Origin: Anthonomus grandis grandis | Taxonomy: Eukaryota; Arthropoda; Insecta; Coleoptera; Curculionidae | Direction of reading: 5' to 3' | DNA length: 64,000 bases | NCBI RefSeq assembly: GCF_022605725.1 | Contig: NC_065563.1 | Span: 13,046,518-13,110,517 of the forward strand | In this document: positions 11,901 to 23,900 of the stretch, in pieces | Layout of the letters: the number at the start of each line of letters is the position of its first letter | Position numbering within the stretch: position 1 is the first letter of the stretch | Translations under genes and position numbers: made by a program | Notes under the pieces: model-generated | What the model was told of the DNA's origin: nothing | The model's database searches: none | The model's input: the letters and a program-made list of their open reading frames with translations, nothing else

Positions 11901-14900
11901 ACATATTTGGATATAACTTGGGAACCACTGGGAATATTTTCAAAATTCTTTTACACAATTATAGTGTGATTCCTGAGGATGAATTTGAGGGTAAAAACAT
12001 CACTCTGGGTTAAAGATTTGGATATTTAAGACCGTTTTGGTTAAGGCATGTTTTTATCCTAATTTTTTTTTAAAATTTTCACTTTTCTTCGCCATATTTC
12101 CATGAAAAATTGGAATTTTCTTAAGAGGGTTTTAAGCAAAGAAAGGGAATTCCTTACTAAAAAATTTCATACCAGAACGATTCCTGTACCTCAAAAACTC
12201 TCTGAGTTAGAGGCAATTTAGTCCTCCAAGGTCCAATAACCATCAAATTTGAGGTTTTTGAAACGCAAATGCAACTTCAAGATTTTTATTCACTGATGGA
12301 CATTTTTGGATATAACTTGGGAACCACTGGGAATATTTTCAAAATTTTTTTACACAATTATAGTGTGATTCCTGAGGATGAATTTGAGGGTAAAAACATC
12401 ACTATGGGTTAAAGATTTGGATATTTAAGACCATTTTGGTTAAGGCATGTTTTTTTCCTAATTTTTTTAACAAACTTTCACTTTTCTTAGCCATATTTTC
12501 ATGAAAAATTGGAATTTTCTTAAGAGGGTTTTAAGCAAAGAAAGGGAATTCCTTACCAAAAAATTTCATACCAGAACGATTCCTGTACCTCAAAAACTCT
12601 CTGAGTTAGAGGCAATTTAGTCCTCCAAGGTCCAACAACCATCAAATTTGAGGTTTTTGAAACGCAAATGCAACTTCAAGATTTTTATTCACTCGTGGAC
12701 ATATTTGGATATAACTTGGGAACCACTGGGAATATTTTCATAGAAAAATGTGAAATTTTATAAATTTTGACATTACCTGGTATTATTATATTAGTGTACT
12801 AAAATAATCGGTTTTTATGAGAAGTATAGAGTCACTTGTAATCTTTGTCAGATGACACTTGACAGAGTTGATAATAATTTGACAGTCATCTGCTTTTATG
12901 ATATCTGTCAAGTACTAGCTGGGAATTGTCAACTGTCATCTGTCATAAATCCCAAGTGACAAATGACAGCTGTCAGAAACTTTTAGTGTTCAGCCAAATG
13001 AACAGTAAAATTATGAAAAATGTGAAATAAAGATTTTTTTTTAAAATTCAAAAATTACTGCCTTCAACTGTTCAACAACTTCAACAAAAGCTACATATAC
13101 TTGGAAATTTGAAAAACGAATTCAATTGTCTGGAAAACTGCAAGAAATGCCTGGAAAAGTGACTTAATTTACTAGTGACTTGAATTGTTCAAAAAGAAGA
13201 CTGGAAAAAAATCATGTTTGTGTCTTTAAGTGACTCCAGATCTTCTTAAAGGCAATTTTCCAAGGAATTTCATTAATTTCTCATTAGGTTAGTTTGGGAC
13301 GTTTCGGTTGGTTATCAAGTGTAAACTACTATTCTATAGGCTTATATAATTGTCTACCACCTTCAAAAACAGATTGGATAACCGGTACCAGCAACCTATT
13401 TAGAGGCTTTGAGAAAACCAAGATAAAGATGATCAAGGAGGAGGAACACATCAGCTTCCTGCGAGAGACGCCAATGTCATTCCTACTGGTCTACGCCTCA
13501 AAACCGCTATACCAGGTGGAAGATCAGAACGTATCCTTGAACGTGCTAGTATGGAGCTGCTGCGATCTCACTGTTAGGAGAAAGCACAGATAGAAATCGA
13601 ATGCATTCAGCGATTCGAAGAAATCAAAGAAGTTACATTGGAGGAAGACTATCAACCAATCTTTGACAAAATAGACTTCGCTTGCCAGAAACTAAGAGAA
13701 AAGTTAAGAGCGAAAAGTTTGGAGTTTTGAAAGGTGGCCTTTCAAAACTCCAAAACCAGGACTCAACCAGCACCAACCTCTAACCATCATTAATGTGTCA
13801 AGTTTGACAAGATGTGGTATAGGACATCTATTCTAAGAGCACTTACGTTGTTAGCAATTTTTGTTAGAGCAGGAACTAACTGTTTAGAACAGTATTCGGA
13901 GACATTTGTGGAATATATAGATGAACTAGTCCTGCACCATCAACTACAAGTCCTCGGCACTTTATTGGATGCTCAGATAATGTAGTGTGCTTCCCAAGGA
14001 TGCTCATTAGATAAAAAAAAAGAACTGTCCTAGAATATTGATCGCAATGGTACATAACAAGAGGTGCAAGAGAGGGTGCCTCACCCCCAAACGCTTCCAA
14101 AATTTCTAGTTTTTTAATTTGCATATGAAAATGTACTAACTTAAACATTTATCTTTTGCGCTAAAGTTTCAAAAAATCAGGGGGTAGCCACCCCCTTTTA
14201 GGGGTTAATAATTGTTTTGACTGCTTTTAAAGATTGCTATTACCTTTTTTTAACACCTGATCGTAATTCACAATGTTTCGAAACAGAATGAAAGCTGGTT
14301 TACTGACATTTGATGAATAAATACATCTGAACTTTGAGGGGGGTCAGAATGGTGCTTCCACTCCTCCCCTAAGGGATGTATTTATAGGAACTTCGGGTAA
14401 AAATGATTATTTGAGTCTATAGTACTATAGTGTACCAAACGCCTTGCTTGTATCACAATTTGCGGTTTTTTTGTAAGTTATTCATGTGTATCGCTTCCAC
14501 TATATAGAAAACAGTCATAAAACTGGAAAAAAGAAAGCGTAAAGCGACGATTTTCAAAAATTAATCTAAAAAAAAATTATATTTGTCCAGAACTCCTGGA
14601 TTCAACTGCCTGGAAGAAATCGAAAATTACCTCAACTACTGAAAAAAATAGATCCTCCCGGTAATAAAAATAAAGATAAAGACAAACAAAGTGAAAAAAC
14701 AATAATAAAATTAAACAGGAAAACTGAGAAAACTAGACAACAGCGATTAAACTGAAAAAAAGAGACCGTAAAGCGACGATTTTCAGAAATTATTATCTAG
14801 TTTCCGAAATATAGACATTTAACCCCCCTTTTCTTCTTTTATATCTGGAAGCCCGAAGAATCAATCAAAGTATTGTCATGTGACCCATCTAAAAACACAA

Positions 14901-17900
14901 TAATATACAAGTATACCCTGCTGAGAAGCAGTCACCACAGTGTAACTTACTAAAATTCCAAACCTTTGACATCAAAATGAAATTTCTAAAGTCGACTCAC
15001 CCTATTAATCAGATCGCTGACGATCCCGGCCGGATTATCAGTGGCCGTAATGACAAAGTCGAACGTGATATCCATCAGTTTGGCCACTTCTGTCATGAGG
15101 TCCATAGAAAACCCTTTGTATCTGTCGTTGCCCCTGGCCCCCTCTATCTCCGAGGGCATCAAATAAGGCTTACCGATCCTGCAAAGTACATTCCAACAAA
15201 ACTCGCCAGAAAAATTTAATGGTAAGTCTTACTTGGAACTAACGATGAAATTATGGTCCATCATCCTCTGTTGCAGCTGCTGCTCCCTCTCGGTGGCGTT
15301 ACGGGTCAGTTGAACCGATTGCGGCGTATCCGAGTGCCAGATCCCTATCGGTTTCTCTGGATATCGGATCTCGATGATTTCCAGCTCGAATGTGGTCCTT
15401 TGGCCCTCTTCGATGAGCACTTTGCCGGTCAAACCGTCGATTTCGGTCTGGAAAGTAACAGTCGCGAAAAATTGGTCTTTTTGGTGCTATACTTTTACCG
15501 ATTTCAACTGTTGCATCAGTTTAATCCCCGTTCTGTCCCTATAACGGTTCCTGCCACTACACTCTTTAAACGTGGATAAATGGTCTAGATGAGGTTCTTC
15601 CTCATATAGGGTGTTAACGGCTTTGGCCAGGAGCAGCATGCTGTCGTGCTGTAAAGCGGTCTCCACCTTAAAAAACCCTTAGTCAACCCTTTATGGTCGT
15701 ATAAAGTCGCCTTAGCTAGTCACCTTAAGTTTCTCCGGAGAAATATCTCGATAATAAGTACTCACGATGTCTTGGATCTGTTTTTCATAAGGATTAAACA
15801 GGCGTATTGTGGTGATGTTCGTCACCATGCCTATATCCGTGTAATCCAACGTATGTGCGTCCTAAGAGATCCCCAAAGAAGTAAGTTACTCTTTACGTCA
15901 CTCGTGACTTACCAGAGAAGTGAGGAAGATGCTAGTGGAGAGATCGTTGAGGAGTTTCACTTCTTTGGCTTGCAGCAAGATGTCCTTGATCTTGTCCACG
16001 TGACAATCCAGGATAATTCTTCTAGGCACCAAACTGGTTATGTTCTTTAAAAGGGGCCTGAAATATAGAAGTTTTAATGGTATAGGGGTCTTTTTTTAAT
16101 TCGTCCAGAAACTCCTGGATTCAACTACCTGGCATGAAAAATTATCCGAAGTACTGAAAACGGCTACAAAAAAATTAAAGAAGCTAAAAAATATTTTTGA
16201 AAAACAGCGATGAAACTGGAAAAAAACAAAGCGTAAAGTGACGATTTTCATGAATTAATATACGTTTGATCTAAAAAACAATATTTATAGTCGTCCAGGA
16301 ACTTCTGGATACAACTGCTTGGAAGAAATTAATCATTACTCAAACTTCTGTATGTTTGTGTGTGAACAATCTTGATGACAATAATTTAAATAGCATAAAG
16401 ACAAATAAAGTATAAACAGATTAATAAAATTAAACAAGAAAATCGAGACACCTAAAAAACACTTCTGAAAACGGTAATAAAGATTGGAAAAAGGTGGCGT
16501 AAAGTGACTAATTCTCATTATTTAGTATATGCCTGGTATCAAAAAAATATTTTATTCTTCCAGGCACTCCAGGAACTCCTGGCGTTGACTGCCTGGAAGA
16601 AATAAAAAAATTACATTATGTAATAATGGTTAGAGAAAAAAGTCAATTTAGACTAAGCGGGGTTTACTGAAAAAAAAAACCCCAAACGTTCATAGAAATT
16701 TTGTTTTTTTTCCAGGTACTCCTGGCCTCAACTACCTGAAAGAAACCAACAATTACCACGCACTCCAGGAACTCCCGACGTTTGATGCCTGGACAAAATC
16801 AAAAATTCCATTAATTTTCATTACAAAAAAGAGTAAGGAAAGAACTCAGTTTAGACTAAATGGAGTTTGGGTTTACTGGAGAGAAAAAAACTCCAAATTT
16901 AGGAAATTTAGTTTTTTTTCCAGGCACTCCAAATACTCCTGACCTCAACTCTCTAAAGTCAGTTCGACAAAACTGAAAGAAAAAAAAAGGCGTATAGCGA
17001 GGATTTTCGTTAATTTCATACCTGCCTGGTCTCGAAAGTATTTTTATTCATCCAGGATTCAACTGCCTGGAAGAAATTAAAAATTACCTTAATTACTGAA
17101 AACAATACTTATGCAACATCCGAAAATTTTGGTAAAAAAAATTGAAGTAGAATAAAGACAATTAAAGTGTGAAAACAATAATAAAATTAAACAAGACAAC
17201 TGAGAAACCTAAAAAATATTTGTAAAAACCGTGATAAAACCGGAAAAAAAGAGGCGTAAAGTGACTATTTGCATGGTGATGCTTTCCACTACATTTAAAT
17301 AATCCAAAACGATACCCAGTACTTTTAATCAATATTTATAGCAAAATAAAAAAAATTAAGCCAATACATGCTAATGTTAAAAATCGAAATTAAATCGTCC
17401 AAGTATTTAAGCCTATTCCTTAGATATTCCAGTTTTTGGAGTCAATAATGTTTTTTCAGGCCTTTGACGTAATTTTTAATTACAATATGCTTAATCTATA
17501 AATGTTTTATTCTTTCTTCCAGGCTTCAACTGCTTGAAAGCAATAAAAAAAATTACTTAAACTCATGGATTTAAAAGGGCAACACGTTTAGACTGAGCGG
17601 GATTTGGAGAAGCAAAATTTTTCTTCCTGATACTCTAAATACTTCTGGCTTCAACTGCCTGGAAGAAACCAAGAATTACCTCAATAGCCAACAAAAGGAT
17701 TTGTATGGCATATTTGAATATTTGGCACTAAAAAGGGATAAAGGCAGCTTTAGCTTTCTCGGTTTTCTTGTTTAATTTTATTATTGTTTTCACACTTTAA
17801 TTGTCTTTTTTACTATAAATTGTAGATATTGCATAAGTATTGTTTGCATTAATTGGGGTAATTTTTGACTTCTTCCAGGCAGTTGAATCCTTGATGAATA

Positions 17901-20900
17901 AAAATACTTTTGAGGCCAGGCAGGTATGAAATTAATGAAAATCATCGCTATACGCCTCTTTTTTTTCAGTTTTGTCAAATTTATTAAATAATTATTGTTT
18001 CCTCATCTCACTTTCAGGTAATTCTTGGTTTCTTTTAGATAGTTGAACGTTTGGGTTTTTTTTCAGTAAACCCCGCTTAGTCTAAATTGACTTCTTCTCT
18101 AACCATTATCACATAATGGAATTTTTGATTTCTTCCAGGCAGTAAACGCCAGGAGTCCCCGGAGTGCCTGGAATAATAAAAGATTTTTTGAAACTAGGCA
18201 TATATACTAAATAATGAGAATGGTCACTTTACGCCACCTTTTTCCAGTCTTTATTACCGTTTTCAGTAGTATTTTTTAGGTTTCTCGATTTTCTTGTTTA
18301 ATTTTATTAATCTGTTTATATTTTATTTGTCTTCATGCTATTTAAATTATTGTCACCAAGATTTTTCACACACACACACACAGACAGAGAAGTTGTCTTT
18401 CATAGAAGTTGGGAGTAATTTTTGATTTCTTCCAGGCAGTTGAATCCAGAAGTTCCTGGACGACTATAAATATTGTTAATTATCCTTTATTAATTAGCTC
18501 AATGAAATTGAACAAGAAAACTGAGAAAACTAAAAATTACTTTTAAAAACAGTAGTGATAAAACTGGAAAAGAGAGGGCATAAAGCGACGATTTCCACGA
18601 TTAAATAACTGATTGGTCTGAAAAATATCTTGATTCGTCCAGGCACTACTGGATTCAACTGCCTGGAAGAAATAAAAAATTACCTCAATTAATGAAAACT
18701 ATACTTATGCGATATTCGAAAATTAAAGTAGAATAAAGACAAATAAAGTGTGAAAATAATAATAAAATTAAACAAGAAAAACGAGAAACCTAAAAATTTG
18801 ATCTTTTAAACAATGCTGGCCTATACACACAGGCATACGCTAATGATCTGGTAATCCTTTGCCAGGGGAAAGACACCGTCTCAATGTCGGGCCCTGCGTA
18901 TGGTGGACATATGGTGCCTCTCAAGGGGTCTCAGGATTAACCCCAAAAAAGCTGAACTCCTACTATTCACGAGGAGACGTAACTTTGGCACACCCTCTCC
19001 TATATCTCTAGGTGGCGTGCAGCTGCATTACTCCAGGACAGTTCGATTTCTGGGAATCAAGTTAGATCCCAAACTCTCCTGGCACAATCATGCAGACAAC
19101 AAAATGAAGAAGGCCACCTGCGCGCTATAGGCCTGCAGGCGGGCTTTCGGCAACACCTGGGGTCTGTCTCCTAAGATCCTCCACTGGATCTACTCGCGCA
19201 TTATGAGACCTCTCCTCACATACGGGGCTATCGTTTGGTGAAAGCGAAAATTCGTGCTCAACTGGACAGAGTCCAACGTCTTGCACGTCTCAGCATAACG
19301 GGGAGCCCTTGAGACTCTGCTGAGCCTTGTTGGACCTCAAATTTGAAGTTTTTAAAAACATCAAGATTTTCATTTGTTGCTGGAAATTTTTGGGCATAGT
19401 TTGGGAACCGCTGGGAATATTTTCATAATTCTTTCACGTAAATATAGTGTGATTCTTTAGAATCATTTAGAGGGTAAAACCGTAATTCTAGGTTAAGTAT
19501 TTCGTTAGTTAGAACACTTTTGGTAAAGGCATGTTTTGTGTCAAGTTTTTGAACAAATGTTCACTTTTCGGGGCAATATTCTTACGATATACGGAGAATG
19601 TGCTTACAAAAGATTTATCAAAAAAATGTGTGTGCATTTCTAAGTATTTTCATATATGAACGATTTTTGTATCTGAAGTAGTTCATGAGTTAAAGGCATT
19701 ATTGTCAACCAGGGTATAGGAGCCATCAAATTTGAAGTTTTTAAAAACATCAAGATTTTCATTTGTTGCTGGACATTTTTGGGTATAGTTTGGGAACCGC
19801 TGGGAATATTTTCATAATTCTTTCACGTAAAAATAGTGTGATTCTTTAGAATCATTTAGAGGGTAAAACCGTAATTCTAGGTTAAGTATTTCGTTAGTTA
19901 GAACACTTTTGGTAAAGGCATATTTTGTGTCAAGTTTTATAACAAATGTTCACTTTTCGGGGCAATATTCTTACGATATACGAAGAATGTTCTTACAAAA
20001 GATTTATCAAAAAAATGTGTGTGCATTTCTAAGTATTTTCATATACGAACGATTTTTGTATCTGAAGTAGTTCATGAGTTAAAGGTATTATTGTCAACCA
20101 GGGTACAGGAGCCATCAAATTTGAAGTTTTTAAAACAAAAATTATAACGTCAAGATTTTTTAGTTGTGCTGCACATTTTTGGGCATAATTTGAGAACCGC
20201 CAGGAATATTTTCCTAATTCTTTTATATTAATATAAGGCATTCCCTGAGGATCGATTTGAGGGTAGAAACGTCGATCTAGGATAAATATTTCGTTAGTTA
20301 GGGCAGTTTTGGTTGGGGCTTATTTTCTGTCATTTTTATAAGCAAATTTTTACTTTTCTTGGCAATATTTTGCAGATATGCTAGGAATATTTTTACAAAA
20401 GTTTTATTAATAGATTGGGCATATTTTTACCAACGTTTTTATATATGAACCATTCTTGTAGCTCAAATAGTTCATGAATTACAGACTTTTTTGTCAACGA
20501 AGGTTCAATGGCCATCAAATTCGAAGTTTTTGAAACATAAATTGCAACATCAAGATTTTCATTTGTTACTGGACATTTTTGGGCATAGTTTGGGAACCGC
20601 TGGGAATATTTTCATAATTCTTTCACGTAAATATAGTGTGATTCTTTAGTATGATTTAGAGGGTAAAACCGTGATTCTAGGTTAAGCTTTTCGTTAGTTA
20701 GAACACTTTTGGTAAAGGCATATTTTGCGTCAAGTTTTATAACAAATGTTCACTTTTCGGGGCAATATTCTTACGATATACGGAGAATGTGCTTACAAAA
20801 GATTTATCAAAAAAATGTGTGTGCATTTCTAAGTATTTTCATATATGAACGATTTTTGTATCTGAAGTAGTTCATGAGTTAAAGGCATTATTGTCAACCA

Positions 20901-23900
20901 GGGTACAGGAGCCATCAAATTTGAAGTTTTCAAAAACATCAAGATTTTCATTTGTTGCTGGACATTTTTAGGCATAGTTTGGGAACCGCTGGAAATATTT
21001 TCATAATTCTTTCACGTAAATATAGTGTGATTCTTTAGAATTATTTAGAGGGTAAAACCGTGATTCTAGGTTAAGTATTTCGTTAGTTAGAACACTTTTG
21101 GTAAAGGCATGTTTTGTGTCAAGTTTTTTAACAAATGTTCACTTTTCGGGGCAATATTCTTACGATATACGGAGAATGTGCTTATAAAAGATTTATCAAA
21201 AAAATGTGTGTGCATTTCTAAATATTTTCATATACGAACGATTTTTGTATCTAAAGTAGTTCACGAGTTAAAGGCATTATTGTCAACCAGGGTACAGGAG
21301 CCATCAAATTTGAAGTTTTTAAAAACATCAAGATTTTCATTTGTTGCTGGACATTTTTAGGCATAGTTTGGGAACCGCTGGGAATATTTTCATAATTCTT
21401 TCACGTAAATATAGTGTGATTCTTTCTTATGATTTAGAGGGTAAAACCGTGATTTTAGCTTAAGTATTTCGTTAGTTACAACACTTTTGGTAAAGGCATG
21501 TTTTGTGTGAATTTTTGTAGTAAATTTTTATTTTTCATGACAATATTCTCACAGTATACTGGACATATTCTAATAAGAGTTTTATAAAAAAATGAACGTG
21601 TATTTCTAAATATTTTCATATATGAACAATTCTTGTAGCTCAAGTAGTTAATGAGTTAGAGACAATTTTGTCAACCACAACTCGAGGACCATCGAAGTGG
21701 TATTTGAAATTGTCATAACTTGAGAATCGCCTGGAATAATTTCATAATTTTTCATAATTGGATACCTGGCCATGGAGGTGATGAGGAAGCGGACTCTCTT
21801 GCCAGACTGGGATCCGCGAATGTGCCTTAGGAGACCTATATATGCATAACTGCCTTCGCAGCCCACTGTTATGACAGATAAGTCATAATTTTGTTGAACA
21901 GTTTCGAAGATATAGACAGTTGAAAATGGCCAGTTGTCATAATTTTTAACTGTTCATATTTTGCTTCATTTTTAGACAAAGCGTGCCATAATTCCTAAAA
22001 TTTCCCATAAAATCGAGAAGTTTACTATAAAAACTTTTGTTGAACGTTACAAAAGTTCTAGTTAAGAAAATCTCGGTCAGTCAATCAATTACTTGAATAA
22101 TCTGGATATTTTACAAAATTACATAGTCCTAATTCAGTAAATTGTCTCAAAATTACTTCTTAAACTGTTTTCAGGTTATGTTACTTGCCTATAGTCAGGT
22201 CCGGGTCCAAGACTCTTAACAAAAATCTCATTTTGACCGCTCCCCTCCTCATACGCCTGTATCTTCAAGACGTCTTGCAACCTCGAAAGACTATCGGCGT
22301 TCTCGTATACGACGACGAACTTTGGCCAGTCAAGACTTAATACAATTGAGACTAATGCCTGTAATATTCATATAAATATCAATATTGAAAAACAGTTTGG
22401 AGAGGACTTACTTGTGAAAAAGTCAAAGACTCCGGATACAAATTAAAAGTGCTTTTGGGCGTTTCTTTAAAGTAAGGAGTAAAAGACCAGTGGGTGAGGA
22501 AGTAAGGGATCGTCAGTGAGGAGCATATCGATTCGATCGCCTCGGTGCTCACGTGACTCTTGGGTCCGATAATTGCTGTGTAAGGGAGTCTGGACGAGGC
22601 GTTACAAACTGGAATTGGACTTAAAGAGTCCAGTTGTTTTTTTTTTTTTTTTAATTAATTCTTACAGGTCCTAACGGTTTCATACACGTCCTGCTGTGGC
22701 ACAGTGGTCACTTCTGCCTGACAAGCGATTTCTGGCTTAAGATTGTTTTTTAGTATATCCCAGTTTAGGTCGCTGCCTGGCTGATCCTCGTTGACAAACG
22801 CACCTGAAAATGAATGTAACGTCATTGGGTTCTACCGGAAATAACAGAACGTACTTTGGACGAATGGTTTTTGAGATATAAACAGTTCAACATTTTTTTG
22901 TGTAAGCTATAAGGTGAGAAAGACTTTAAAAATAGCATTGAGTCCTAGTGTCAATTCAGAGAGTTAAGAAAAAATTGCATAAAGTGTGTTACAAGGTTAT
23001 GAAAATAAAAGATAAATTGTGTTTGTGTGTCTTAAATAATATCGGATTTATGGTCCTTAAAAGTCAAATTTTTAAGTGCATATTTGTCAGAATCTATTTG
23101 ACCAAAGGATGAAAGAACATTAAACATGTTTTAAATGTACCGTAAAGTCGGGGGACTTTGACTCACGGTGAGAAGAAGGCTAAATGAAGTGGGGCTTTTT
23201 GGAAGAGTTGCTGTAAAGAAACCGCTAATATCAAAGAAAAATAGAAAGGATCGCTTGAAATTTGCACGAGATCATGGTCTCACCAAAATTGGAATACTGT
23301 ATTATTGTTTAGTGACGAAAGTAAGTTTCTCAAATTATATTTTTTAAATGAGTCAAATATATCCATCCGAATGGGTGTCTTTAAAATAAACCTAAATAAG
23401 CACAAAATATTGTATGGAACAGAGTTACCCGATCCTTGAGGGTGACATTGCACACCCACTTTTTTTTTTTTGAAATCGGACTTAGTTACATACTGTTAGG
23501 TAGATAGTTCAATTAAATACATTAAGGCTCAAATAAAACTAATAAAAATTATTAAAACTATATAAAAACTATTTTCATTTTTTGTGATATTATATTTTTG
23601 TGATACAAATGTAAGAGAAATATGACATAAATTGTCAAAAAAGAGACAAAGTTACTTATTGGAACAAATGATGGTTGTGTGCAAAATCTTATCAAAAAAA
23701 CTTCACCTTTTGGTGATTTTTTGGTTTGGTATATGGTCAAGGTGTATTTATTAAATTGTACAGTACAATATACGTATGTTATATACTATTCTGTTTACAA
23801 AAGGGAGACAATAAAAAAATTGACACGGTGCTTACATATCTAGTTTTAAAACTCGATTATTACACTTCAAATATTTGAGGCAATTACTCTGAAAAATCAC

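Noticed and set aside
15253..15579. 108-codon plus-strand open frame
   Set aside because: It is antisense to receptor exons 8 and 7 and to the intron between them, and has no family motif of its own.
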